A DNA stretch of 54,115 nucleotides from Bacteroidota bacterium (lineage in GTDB: Bacteria > Bacteroidota > Ignavibacteria > Ignavibacteriales > Melioribacteraceae): NCBI GenBank assembly GCA_021824635.1, contig JAKAKD010000064.1:1-54115 (forward strand), in the 5' to 3' direction. The position numbers were made by a program, and so were the translations under genes. This document shows, piece after piece, positions 25,066 through 34,028 of this stretch. The notes below the pieces were generated by a model. It had not been told where the DNA came from. It was given only the letters and a program-made list of their open reading frames with translations, and did no database searches. Numbering within the stretch: position 1 is the stretch's first letter; each line of letters starts with the position of its first letter.

Positions 25066-25747
25066 TTATATCATTTTTATTAAGAACGTTTTTAATCTTC
25101 ACCAACAGATAATCCAAATCTTGTTCCGGTGTAAGCGCAGAGTTATCAAACTCAATAGCGTCTTCTGCTTTGCGCAGAGGAGAAACTTCCCTTCCGCTAT
25201 CTATTCTATCTCTCGTTTCAAGGTTTTCTTTAACTTCATCATAAGAGATTGAGAAATTCTTTTCTTGAAATTCTCTCAATCTTCTTTTCGTACGGACATC
25301 AATAGTTGCTGTTAGAAAAACTTTCAAATCGGCATTCGGAAAAACAACCGTAGTAACATCTCTTCCTTCAGCGACAATATTTCCTTCATCGCCAAGTTTT
25401 TTTTGAATCTTCACAAGTTCGGCACGCACTTCGGGAATTTTACTAATGTCGCTTACTTTTGCATTAACCTCGGCACTTCTAATCTTCTCGGTTACCTCTT
25501 CATCATTTACAAAGACTCTAGTAACGCCATTTTCGAATTTTAGCTTGAGATTAATTTCCCTTGCCATATCAATTATAGCGGAAATATCCTCTGCGATTCC
25601 ATTTCGGAGTGCAATAAAAGTTATTGCGCGGTACATTGCACCCGTATCCAAATATGTGAATCCGAGCTTTTGTGCAATGTTTTTAGCAGCAGTACTTTTA
25701 CCGGAACCGGCGGGACCGTCTATTGCTATGATAATTTTCTTTGGCAT
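25061..25747 (-). CDS. cmk: Cytidylate kinase
   Basis: This 228-residue (d)CMP kinase phosphorylates CMP and dCMP to the diphosphates. The P-loop GPAGSGKST is at residues 11-19 from the chosen ATG. YLDTGAMYRAITF, EGRDVTTVVFPNADLKVFLTA and ERxxR-type R/D/D residues (ETRDRIDSGREVSPL) follow, all diagnostic of Cmk. The frame stays open 13 codons further upstream, but the family starts directly before the KKIIIAIDGPAGSGK strand, so the ATG at 25747 is preferred. A TAAATTTG box on the minus strand lies at 25784-25791. rpsA follows downstream. Confidence 0.96.
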   Translation of the reverse strand: MPKKIIIAIDGPAGSGKSTAAKNIAQKLGFTYLDTGAMYRAITFIALRNGIAEDISAIIDMAREINLKLKFENGVTRVFVNDEEVTEKIRSAEVNAKVSDISKIPEVRAELVKIQKKLGDEGNIVAEGRDVTTVVFPNADLKVFLTATIDVRTKRRLREFQEKNFSISYDEVKENLETRDRIDSGREVSPLRKAEDAIEFDNSALTPEQDLDYLLVKIKNVLNKNDIK

Positions 25748-25783
25748 TTGGCTTGCCAAAATAGGAAAACTACTCCGATGCCG

Positions 25784-25791
25784 CAAATTTA
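25784..25791 (-). promoter_or_regulatory. Possible -7 box (TAAATTTG) for cmk-rpsA
   Basis: On the minus strand TAAATTTG fits TAnnTTTG and lies 36 bp before the cmk ATG. No TTTG partner is visible at standard spacing. Confidence 0.3.
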
Positions 25792-25810
25792 AATTGGTAG
25801 AAAATATCCT

Positions 25811-26010
25811 TTAAGCCGGAATACATTGGCTTATAGTATATATCTCAGTTGAGTCTGTTGTGATTGCTGAGAAGGCTATTTTACCTGTAAGCAAACTCTT
25901 TTCCTCTACCGGCGGCGGTTCTGTTGCATTATTGCAGGAACCTATGAACAGGCAAATAATAATTGAAAGTAGGCGGATAAATTTATTTTTCTCAATACAA
26001 CTGTTCTTAC
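25811..26010 (-). pseudogene. N-terminal remnant of a TolB-like propeller lipoprotein
   Basis: The minus strand reads a signal-peptide-like segment and lipobox (IIICLFIGSCNNATEP), then PPPVEEKSLLTGKIAFS. This is nearly identical to the N-termini of the three intact lipoproteins to the right. The frame continues through EIYT and ends at TAA (25811-25813) where the intact copies go on with NPDGTELK. The start codon region is also changed: KNKFIRLLS replaces MKDKLIILFLS, with no ATG. It is a broken fourth copy of the family. Confidence 0.85.
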
Positions 26011-26051
26011 AATTTAATTTAGATTATATAATAGGGCTAATAAATTAATCT

Positions 26052-27131
26052 TCACTTATGCCAGTCTGCGGACCTAATATTATCATCCTGAATAATTCTT
26101 TTTGAAATAAGATTTTCTTTTTTAGCAAAAATATTAACCAGTTCCAAGTAAGAGTGTTTTGAATCACGGCTGGATGAAATGATAAGTAATGTTACATCAT
26201 TTTGCGACCATTCAATTGGAACAAACCGAAAATCTATACTATTATTTAAATATAAGTCTCTAACATTTGCGACGTTTGGTATGTCTAATAAAGTTAGCTG
26301 CCCCCGGTGCGAAAAGATAAGATGTTTCCCGTCATTTGTTACAGCCATTCCAAATGAAGCACTCAGTCCATATATTATCCCTATGTTTCCTGTAGTATCA
26401 ATTTTATATATTTTCCCTATAAAGATATCACCTGGAATAAAGTTTTGACTTAAAATTATAGATTCATCTGGTGGATACCACAAATAACTGAAAATACCGC
26501 CTAACTCGGTAAGTCTTTTGACATTATTACCATCAGAATCCATTATATAGAGATCAGTAAGGTTTCTTGTGTCATTTGTATACTCCCGATTGGATAAAAA
26601 GGCAATTTTTTTTCCATCCGGGCTCCACTTAGGGCTAAAATCCTTTATTGTATTATTACTATTCTTAAAATTTAACACTTTACCATCTGTCAATGAAACT
26701 ATAACAATATAACTATTTAAGCCGTCCATATGGTTATATACAATTTTACTCCCGTCAGGGCTCCAGGCGGGCGAGCGACCGTCAGCAAGGGACTGAGGCT
26801 GAACAGGCAGTATGTGAAGATTGCTTCCGTCTGCATTCATTATATAAATTGCTGTATTAGAACTGACTGTGGAGCGTGCGATGAAAGCTATCTGTGTGCC
26901 ATCGGGGCTCCAGATTGGTCTGTCACTATAAGGGGATGTAGTGAGTTTCGTTAAGTCTGTACCATCAGGATTTATTGTATAAATCGCAGTTGTATCATTT
27001 GTATTTGTACTTGCTGAGAAAACTATTTTACCGGTAAGTATAACCCCATCATCAGGTTCTGTTGCATTATGGCAAGAGCCTATGAAAAGGCTTAAAGTAG
27101 ATAAGAAAAGTATAATTAGTTTATCTTTCAT
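26052..27131 (-). CDS. TolB/PD40-like beta-propeller lipoprotein, copy C
   Basis: A 359-residue lipoprotein from the ATG at 27131; the frame is open 28 codons upstream, but only this start gives a signal peptide (MKDKLIILFLSTLSLFIGSC, lipidated Cys about residue 20). The mature part contains repeated PD40 motifs of the form (W)SPDGxxIxF (SPDGTQIAFI, SPDGSKIVYN, SPDGKKIAFLS), each followed by an IYIMNADGSN-type strand. This indicates a six- or seven-bladed propeller like TolB or DPP-type propellers. It is probably surface or periplasm exposed and binds a protein or carbohydrate; no catalytic domain is present. It is the most divergent of the three intact copies, although all end in SADWHK. Confidence 0.85.
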   Translation of the reverse strand: MKDKLIILFLSTLSLFIGSCHNATEPDDGVILTGKIVFSASTNTNDTTAIYTINPDGTDLTKLTTSPYSDRPIWSPDGTQIAFIARSTVSSNTAIYIMNADGSNLHILPVQPQSLADGRSPAWSPDGSKIVYNHMDGLNSYIVIVSLTDGKVLNFKNSNNTIKDFSPKWSPDGKKIAFLSNREYTNDTRNLTDLYIMDSDGNNVKRLTELGGIFSYLWYPPDESIILSQNFIPGDIFIGKIYKIDTTGNIGIIYGLSASFGMAVTNDGKHLIFSHRGQLTLLDIPNVANVRDLYLNNSIDFRFVPIEWSQNDVTLLIISSSRDSKHSYLELVNIFAKKENLISKRIIQDDNIRSADWHK

Positions 27132-27201
27132 AATAATATCCATTTTGAAAAAAAATAAGCAAACTAATTGCTGATTAAAATTATTTTTTATGTTTAACGG
27201 T

Positions 27202-27233
27202 CCCGGCTTCCACAATTTAACTGAGAAGCCGGG
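27202..27233. repeat. Spacer hairpin CCCGGCTTC/GAAGCCGGG, copy 1
   Basis: A 9-bp perfect stem (27202-27210, 27225-27233) in the spacer between a peptidase-tail fragment and lipoprotein C. A near-identical hairpin is at 28927-28958 in the equivalent spacer of lipoprotein B. There is no T run, so it is not a classical terminator. Confidence 0.8.
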
Positions 27234-27273
27234 TAAAGAACAACTTAAATTAAATTCCCTGTTTGCTCACTCC

Positions 27274-27723
27274 TTATTTCAATAAAACTATCGGCATTGA
27301 TTTTATATAATTCCCTGCCGTCATCCTTACAAAGTACACTCCGCTGGCAAGCCTGCTGCCGTTAAAGCTGTAAGTGTATATGCCCGGCTGTTTCTGTTCG
27401 TCTGCCAGCGTAATTATCTTTTGCCCGTTTATGCTGTAAACCTCTAAGATTACATAAGCAGATGAAGGTATATCAATAGTAATGTTCGTAGAGGGGTTGA
27501 ACGGATTCGGGTAATTCTGATGCAGACCGAACTCATCCAGTATAGGTGGTACTGCAGGCTAGTGTTCTATTTTTTCCATTTCAGGATTGGCAGAAAAACT
27601 ACCACTCCCGCCTGCATAAGTATCTACAAGATTTACTATATTGGACGACGGCGATGGAAGTCCCTCCTCATCGACTGTGACAGCATAGTATTTAATGTCA
27701 TCATTAAGAAAATTATTCTTCAT
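27274..27723 (-). pseudogene. C-terminal fragment of FTP-type metallopeptidase with T9SS sorting domain (nonsense-mutated)
   Basis: The minus strand reads NNFLNDDIKYYAVTVDEEG, NIVNLVDTYAGGSGSFSANP and EMEKIEH, then an in-frame TAG where intact copies have Leu, then continues with EFGLHQNYPNPFNPST to a normal T9SS end (stop at 27274-27276). Everything before the final fibronectin-like strand is missing. It is a duplicated tail of the peptidase at 30633-32880, not an independent gene. Confidence 0.85.
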
Positions 27724-27788
27724 CTTTATTCAACCCAACAGTTCAATGCAATTTCTTTTAAATATCCAACGGGCTTAAAATTTAATTT

Positions 27789-28856
27789 TCACTTATGCCA
27801 GTCTGCGGAATTTGTAATAACATCATCCAGCAAACGTTTAACAATTCCGTTGCTTATTTTTACCATTTCAAGATAACCACTGGAGGAATATTTTGATGTT
27901 GCTATTACCAGCAATTCTTTATCATCAATTGACCAATCAACCGGATAATACCTATAGTCTGAAACACTGTTCACAATCACTTTCTGTATGCTCTTGTTCT
28001 GAATATCAAGTATTTGTATTATACCAGCAGAAGAAGAAAATGCCAACCTCTTGCCATCGTTAGATAATTTACCAAACCTTATATTACCCGGCATATCATT
28101 ATACCAAAGAAGGTTCCCTGCCGTATCCACCCGTCCTATACCATCACTTGCTACATATTTGCTTTGCCCAACTGAAAAAATAATTGACTGGTCAGATGGA
28201 TACAAAAGATAATTTAATATACCACCGTTTTGTGTTAGTCTTTTAATGTTTGTTCCATTAGAATCCATTACATACAGGTCATACATTCCATTTACTTTAG
28301 CTTCCCTATCTGAAATGAAGATTATTTTTTTACCATCAGGGCTCCATTTAGGAACTATATCCTCTTGATAATCGTTGTAAATTTCTAGTGTACTGCCTTT
28401 TATTAAATCTACTATCACCATTCGATATGCAGCAAAAAGATCTTCTGTAAGACTATGTGAATAAATTATTTTTTCACCGTCCGGGCTCCATTGATGATTT
28501 TCTCCGGTAGACAGTTCACCTGGTTGAGCAGGGACAATATGTGCATTACTCCCATCTGCATTTATTATATAAACTGCATAATTATTTTGGGAATAATTAG
28601 ATGGCGCTGCAAATGCAATCTTAGTTCCGTCAGGACTCCATTTGGGATCCACGCCACCTTCCGTTATTTGTTTTAATTCAGTTCCATCCGGGTTTAAGGT
28701 ATAAATACCAAAGCTGCCATTAATAACAGAGGAAAAAACAATCTTACCTGTAAGCAAACTCTTTTCATCTACCGGCGGCGGTTCAGTGACATTATGGCAG
28801 GAGAAGGTGAATAAACTTAAAATGGATAAGAACAGAATAATTAGTCTATATTTCAT
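27789..28856 (-). CDS. TolB/PD40-like beta-propeller lipoprotein, copy B
   Basis: A 355-residue lipoprotein with a signal peptide ending FTFSC (Cys near residue 20), a Pro-rich tether (VTEPPPVDEKS) and PD40 propeller motifs (WSPDGTKIAFA, WSPDGEKIIYS, WSPDGKKIIFIS, NDGKRLAFSS). The last about 120 residues are almost identical to copy A (29471-30559), while the middle is much more diverged, which suggests gene conversion or recombination. It probably shares the envelope binding role of its paralogues. It is flanked by peptidase-tail fragments on both sides. Confidence 0.87.
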   Translation of the reverse strand: MKYRLIILFLSILSLFTFSCHNVTEPPPVDEKSLLTGKIVFSSVINGSFGIYTLNPDGTELKQITEGGVDPKWSPDGTKIAFAAPSNYSQNNYAVYIINADGSNAHIVPAQPGELSTGENHQWSPDGEKIIYSHSLTEDLFAAYRMVIVDLIKGSTLEIYNDYQEDIVPKWSPDGKKIIFISDREAKVNGMYDLYVMDSNGTNIKRLTQNGGILNYLLYPSDQSIIFSVGQSKYVASDGIGRVDTAGNLLWYNDMPGNIRFGKLSNDGKRLAFSSSAGIIQILDIQNKSIQKVIVNSVSDYRYYPVDWSIDDKELLVIATSKYSSSGYLEMVKISNGIVKRLLDDVITNSADWHK

Positions 28857-28926
28857 AATTATATCCGTTTTGAAAAAATATAAGCAAACTAATTGCTGAT
28901 TAAAATTATTTTTTAAGTTTAATTGT

Positions 28927-28958
28927 CCCGGCTTCTATAATTTAACAGAGAAGCCGGG
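28927..28958. repeat. Spacer hairpin CCCGGCTTC/GAAGCCGGG, copy 2
   Basis: The same 9-bp stem as at 27202-27233 (28927-28935, 28950-28958), between a peptidase-tail fragment and lipoprotein B. The equivalent spacer before lipoprotein A (30560-30632) lacks it and is about half as long. Confidence 0.8.
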
Positions 28959-28997
28959 TGACTAGCAATTTAAAATAATTTCCTTTTCAACTCTTAT

Positions 28998-29430
28998 TTA
29001 TTTCAATAACACTATCTGCATCGATTTTACATAATTACCTGCCGTCATCCTTACAAAGTACACGCCGCTTGCAAACCTGCTGCCGTCAAACTTATAATTA
29101 TAAATGCCCGGCTGTTTCTGTTCGTTTACCAGCGTATTTATCTTTTGCCCGTTTATGTTGTAAACCTCTAATATTACATAAGCTGATGAAGGTACGTCAA
29201 TGGTAATGTTCGTAGAGGGGTTAAAAGGATTTGGATAATTCTGGTGCAAGCCGAACTTATCCGGTATAGGTACTGCAGGCAAATGTTCTATTTTTTCCAT
29301 TTCAGGATTGGCAGAAAAACTACCGCTCCCGCCTGCATAAGTATCTACAAGATTTACTATGTTGGACGCCACTGATGTATCTCCCTCCTCATCAACTGTG
29401 ATAGCAAAGTTTTTAATTTTTCAACAGCCT
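28998..29430 (-). pseudogene. C-terminal fragment of FTP-type metallopeptidase with T9SS sorting domain
   Basis: The minus strand reads KNFAITVDEEGDTSVASNIV, then AGGSGSFSANPEMEKIEHLP and a full T9SS sorting domain (NYPNPFNPST...VKSMQIVLLK). It matches the tail of the peptidase at 30633-32880 almost residue for residue. A GTG within it (29372) could be called as a 124-residue gene, but there is no signal peptide or catalytic part, so it is a duplicated, truncated tail. Confidence 0.85.
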
Positions 29431-29470
29431 CAATTACATAAAATATTTCCAGCCTTCTCAAATTTTATCT

Positions 29471-30559
29471 TCACTTATGCCAGTCAGCGGAAGTTATCTT
29501 ATCATTATCCAGCAAACGTTTAACAATTCCATTGCTTATTTTTACCATTTCAAGATAACCACTGGAAGAATATTTTGATGTTGCTATTACCAGCAATTCT
29601 TTATCATCAATTGACCAATCAACCACATAATACCTAAAGTCTGAAACACTGTTCACAATCACTTTCTGTATGCTTTTACTTTGAATATCTAGTATTTGTA
29701 TTATACCCGTGGAAGAAGAAAATGCTAACCTCTTACCATCGTTAGATAATTTACCAAACCTTATATTGCCGGGCATATCATTAAACCAAAGAAGATTTCC
29801 TGCCGTATCCACCCGTCCTATACCATTAGTAGTTACATCTCTTGAATTTTGATGAACTGAGAAGATAATTGACTGGTCAGATGGGTACCATAAGTAATAT
29901 TCTATAGCTCCGTATTGAGTCAGCCTTTTACTGTTTTTACCGTTAGAATCCATTATATAGAGTTCCGTCTTTGCATAATTAGTTTCAGTATAATAGTCCC
30001 TATTAGAACTGAATATAATCTTTTTACCATCAGGGCTCCATTTAGGAATTATATCTCTTATTATATAACTGTTATTATTAATTTCCAACGTATTGCCGTT
30101 AGATAAATCTACAATAACATTATCATCTACACTTATAGGGTCAACAATCACATTATGAGTAAAGGCAATCTTGCTGCCGTCAGGGCTCCATTCTGGCCCA
30201 AAACCGCGCGCTAATTTTTCAGGTACAGTGGAGATCAAATGTACATTGCTTCCGTCTGCATTCATTATATAAATTGCACCATAATAAGAGAATGGTTCAG
30301 GGGCAACAAAAGCAATTTGTTTACCATCCGGGCTCCATCTTAGAGTTCCTGAATAAACGGTGTTATTGATCTGTTTTAATTCCGTCCCGTCAGGATTTAT
30401 TGAATACATGACAGATTTACCAGAACTGGTTGATATAAAAGCTATTTTACCTGTAAGCAAACTCTTTTCCTCTACCGGCGGCGGCTCCGTTGCATTATGG
30501 CAGGAGTATATTAACAAACTCAAAGTAGATAATAACAGTATAATCAATTTATCTTTCAT
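29471..30559 (-). CDS. TolB/PD40-like beta-propeller lipoprotein, copy A
   Basis: A 362-residue lipoprotein with signal peptide MKDKLIILLLSTLSLLIYSC (lipidated Cys about 20), tether NATEPPPVEEKS, and PD40 motifs WSPDGKQIAFV, WSPDGSKIAFTH, WSPDGKKIIFSS and NDGKRLAFSS. It lies 73 bp after the peptidase stop, so the two are probably cotranscribed. Together they form the presumed ancestral [peptidase + propeller lipoprotein] unit from which the other copies arose. A binding or docking function for secreted protease activity is inference; no catalytic residues are seen. Confidence 0.87.
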   Translation of the reverse strand: MKDKLIILLLSTLSLLIYSCHNATEPPPVEEKSLLTGKIAFISTSSGKSVMYSINPDGTELKQINNTVYSGTLRWSPDGKQIAFVAPEPFSYYGAIYIMNADGSNVHLISTVPEKLARGFGPEWSPDGSKIAFTHNVIVDPISVDDNVIVDLSNGNTLEINNNSYIIRDIIPKWSPDGKKIIFSSNRDYYTETNYAKTELYIMDSNGKNSKRLTQYGAIEYYLWYPSDQSIIFSVHQNSRDVTTNGIGRVDTAGNLLWFNDMPGNIRFGKLSNDGKRLAFSSSTGIIQILDIQSKSIQKVIVNSVSDFRYYVVDWSIDDKELLVIATSKYSSSGYLEMVKISNGIVKRLLDNDKITSADWHK

Positions 30560-30632
30560 AATAATATCCGTTTTGAAAAAAAATAAGAAAACATTTTACT
30601 ATCTAAAATTAATTTAAGTTGTTTTTCACTTC

Positions 30633-32880
30633 TTATTTCAATAAAACTATCTGCATAGATTTTACATAATTCCCTGCCGTCAGTCTTACAAAGTACACGC
30701 CGCTGGCAAGACTGTTGCCGTTAAAGTTGTATGTGTAAACGCCCGGCTGCTTCTGTTCGTCTGCCAGCGTATTTATTTTTTGTCCGTTTATATTGTAAAC
30801 CTCCAGTATTACATAAGCTGAAGAAGGTACGTCAATGGTAATGTTCGTAGAGGGGTTAAAAGGATTTGGATAATTCTGGTGCAAGCCGAACTTATCCGGT
30901 ATAGGTACTGCAGGCAAATGTTCTATTTTTTCCATTTCAGGATTGGCAGAAAAACTACCGCTCCCGCCTGCATAAGTATCTACAAGATTTACTATGTTGG
31001 AGGCCACCGATGTATCTCCCTCCTCATCTACTGTTCTAGCATAGTATTTAATGTCATCATTAAGAAAATTATCCGTTCTGGTAACCTCAAAATCTGTTAA
31101 AGAGGTAGCGCTTGTTAAAGCAAAGTAGACCGGATCCAGGTCGGATGGCTTCTGCCTGTATAGTTTGTAATAACTTATATCAGGATTATTTGGCGGAGTC
31201 CAGGATAATGTAGGGCTTTCACCAAAAGCTGCTGCAATTGTAAGGTTAACCGGCGCGCCGGGGGGATTATTTGCATAATCTCCTATACCTTTTTCCGCAA
31301 ACTTATTCTGGATTGTAACTCTGTTGCTTGATGACTCTGTAATCATTGCGTCCCTGAAATCTTGAAATGAAGGGGTTGTTGTTATGTTGGACAGGGAGCT
31401 ATAAATTATAGGATCCACAGTAACCTTTCCTATTGTGTTTCTTATATTCCACAATATGCTTGAGAAAAATTCTCCACTTAAATGTATATCTACACCAGAA
31501 GGCAAAGCTGAATAGACCGGATAAAGGGGATTACTCATATCACGTATTCGATTATTACCTGTAAATGCATACACACCTATCTGTGCATTATCTGTATAAG
31601 AGCCTGCGAAGTAATCAGCAAGTCCTTCGCTAATTCCACCTGTTTCTGAGGTTGTAAGATCCAATGGTTTGATACTGAGAACAACCGCGTGAGTATATTC
31701 ATGGTAAATAACTTTTGCCTCACGTGCAAAATCAGGCAATCCACCATTAATATCGTGATAAAATCTTAGGACTCCGTTCAAAAATTCCGCACCTTCTCCT
31801 ATTCCACTAACAGTTGCCGGTATTTGTATAAACCCGTTAAAATTAAAATTATTAATAAAATTATAACGAAATTTATCAATATGATAGTAAACATTCACTT
31901 CATCAAACTGCGGACTTTCTTTTGAAATACCTGTGTAATCATGATTGAGGATAGAAGCCCGAGTAACGGCTGAGTTATCAACATCTGCATACGTTCCTAT
32001 AACATAATTGGTGGCATCAGACATTCGAGGTAATGTTACATTTGTTGACAAACCAAATTCAGTTATGTCCGGGTACGTTTCGTAAATATTTCCATGGCCA
32101 TCCACTTCACTGAAAAGCAATGTTGAATTCACCGTCGGCTGAATAATAGCTGGATTTACTTTTTCAACGGGCTCAAATGGTTTATTTTCATGCCTAACTG
32201 TTTCAACAGCATCTGAAGACACCCTGTATTTCTCTAATACTTCACCGCTGTTTGCATCAACAAAATACTTCCAAGAACCTTCCACGCGCTTCTGTACTAA
32301 TATCCATTTTCCAGGCAAGCCTGAATTTACCTTTGTGTGGCAGGATTAAAAGATCGGAGCGGTATAATTTAAATTTTTCGCTGCTGCCGATATCATTTTT
32401 TGCTCTGTTAAAAGCCTCATCCTTATTTAAGGAAGCAGTAGTTGCACAGTTAAGATCAACTGGATAATGTCTTCCGATCGCACTTAATACGGCGCCGTTC
32501 AGGTCCGTTGTTATAATATATTCCGTGCCATAGACCGGTATATTATGATAAACCTGCCGGAATTTAACGTAGTTCATTTTATCATTTCCTGTAACCTCAA
32601 CAAATCTCAGCTTAGAGTTATCCGCATCAATCTTAAACAGATTTGAGTATTTCTGCAGGAATTTTCTTGCAGTAATTTCAGGGCTATTGCCTTTTATTTC
32701 CGCCTTACCGCCGAAAACAGAACCAGGCAGCCCGGTGGTATAGTCCCATCGTACTATCCAGTTACCTCCATTATCTTCTCTGAACTTTTCCAGCGCCCTG
32801 AGCTGAGTTGAATCGGGTAGCACTTGTGAAAGCAGGAAATTTGTGCTCAACAGCAAAAAAAAGAAAATAGTTTTTTTCAT
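30633..32880 (-). pseudogene. Frameshifted FTP-domain zinc metallopeptidase (M4/M36-like) with T9SS sorting domain
   Basis: The 5' part (from ATG 32880) encodes a signal peptide (about 1-18) and an FTP/PepSY-like prodomain running to FRLAWKMDISTE. The frame then shifts near 32284-32290, inside GCGCG, and reading resumes in the +1 frame with VEGSWKYFVDANSGEVLEKY. The C-terminal part has the zinc motif HEYTH (31689-31703), the downstream EGLADYFAG glutamate, a fibronectin-like domain and a T9SS domain (NYPNPFNPST). Removing one base restores a peptidase of about 748 residues. Either this is a true single-base insertion or a sequencing error; all domains are otherwise intact. It would be secreted and cell-surface or extracellular. 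Confidence 0.85.
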
Positions 32881-32950
32881 AGTTACTCCCTCTAATTATT
32901 AAATAAATTAGGTTACTTCTAAAGACTAACTTTGTAATAGTAAAATATTT

Positions 32951-32958
32951 CAAATTTA
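32951..32958 (-). promoter_or_regulatory. Possible -7 box (TAAATTTG) for the peptidase/lipoprotein array
   Basis: On the minus strand TAAATTTG lies 70 bp upstream of the peptidase ATG. It is AT-rich and has no clear -33 TTTG at standard spacing. Confidence 0.3.
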
Positions 32959-33019
32959 GATCAAAAAAATTATTTCATTTTTATAAACCTGCATGCCGAA
33001 CATAATGGATCATATTTGA

Positions 33020-33201
33020 TTAGTTATTAACCTGTTGTTTGAATTAATAGTTGGCTGTAACAAAAGTAATTTTTTAATTAAAAAATAGAACGCGGATTAA
33101 ACTGATTTATTATGATTTTCACAGATGGAATATTGAAAAATTACTTTTGTCCATTTTTATTCAACATTTTAATTTAATTCACACAACGAGTTAGTTATTA
33201 A
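33020..33201. mobile_element. MITE-like non-coding element, second copy type, with 11-bp flanking direct repeats
   Basis: Terminal inverted repeats GTTGTTTGAATTAA (33034-33047) and TTAATTCACACAAC (33174-33187) match each other at 13 of 14 positions and match the ends of the element at 8393-8613. Perfect TTAGTTATTAA repeats flank it (33020-33030, 33191-33201). Inside is a perfect 15-bp inverted repeat, ACAAAAGTAATTTTT (33060-33074) and its complement (33136-33150). No coding frame is present. Together with short AT-rich flanks it fills the spacer between the peptidase and coaX. Confidence 0.7.
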
Positions 33202-33238
33202 TGAAAATGTAATTTTGATTTTAAGAGAATACGCACCA

Positions 33239-34027
33239 TCAATTTTCCTTTTCATTTTTTGTGTTCATGAGATAAGCGAAGTGTAATCCTTGCAATACTA
33301 GTGTAGGAATTATTTCGGTGAAGAGATTTTCATTTTCAAATAAGCGTGAGAAACCGCCGGTTCCGATTACAATAGGTTCTTCACCTTGAAAAGCTTCATT
33401 AATTATTTTTGATTTGAGTTCACGCACCATTCCAATTTGCCCGTGGTATAATCCGGATTGGATACTTTCCACCGTGGATTTTCCTACAACATCATCAGTT
33501 TTTTTTATTTCAACGGTAGGAAGCTGAGCAGTTTTGCTTTCGAGCGCTTCCATCGAGATTCGAATTCCCGGAAGTATAATTCCGCCAAGATATTCTTTTG
33601 CTTTACTGATTACACAAAATGTGGTCGCCGTGCCAAAATCCACAACAATTAAATTTTTATTTGGATAGAGATGAGTTGCGGCAATTGCATTCGCAATTCT
33701 ATCAGCGCCAACTTCCAACGGATTACGATACTTTATTTTTAGACCGGTCTTAACTCCCGGTCTTAAAAAGAATGGTTCTGTACTGAAATATTTTACACAT
33801 GCACTGCCGAGTGAATGATTTATATCGGGCACTACACTGCAAATGGAAATATCTTTTATTATTGCCGGATCAATATTATTTTCTCTCAGTACACCGCGAA
33901 GAAAAACGCCAAATTCGTCGGAGGAGAATTGCTGGCGTGATGTTTTTCTGAATTGTGTTATAATTTCTTCCCCTTTAAAAACACCTCCATGGATTTGTGT
34001 ATTACCAACATCAATACAAAGAATCAT
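33239..34027 (-). CDS. coaX: Type III pantothenate kinase
   Basis: This 262-residue CoaX phosphorylates pantothenate in the first step of CoA synthesis. The ATG at 34027 gives the family N-terminus [17 protein letters not shown], including the phosphate-binding DVGNT. Downstream are GADRIANA and [12 protein letters not shown], the ASKHA motifs of CoaX. An upstream extension is open but overlaps coaBC. GGAGG lies 8 bp before the chosen ATG, inside the end of coaBC, whose stop is 1 bp away, so translation is coupled. It is the last gene of the pantothenate/CoA operon. Confidence 0.95.
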   Translation of the reverse strand: MILCIDVGNTQIHGGVFKGEEIITQFRKTSRQQFSSDEFGVFLRGVLRENNIDPAIIKDISICSVVPDINHSLGSACVKYFSTEPFFLRPGVKTGLKIKYRNPLEVGADRIANAIAATHLYPNKNLIVVDFGTATTFCVISKAKEYLGGIILPGIRISMEALESKTAQLPTVEIKKTDDVVGKSTVESIQSGLYHGQIGMVRELKSKIINEAFQGEEPIVIGTGGFSRLFENENLFTEIIPTLVLQGLHFAYLMNTKNEKEN

Positions 34028-34028
34028 T

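Noticed and set aside
25446-25814. Plus-strand frame of 122 codons opposite cmk
   Set aside because: The complementary strand encodes cytidylate kinase with all its motifs; this frame has no support.
28998-29372. A 124-codon frame as a separate T9SS protein
   Set aside because: It starts at an internal GTG, has no signal peptide, and equals the tail of the adjacent peptidase. It was annotated as a truncated duplicate instead.
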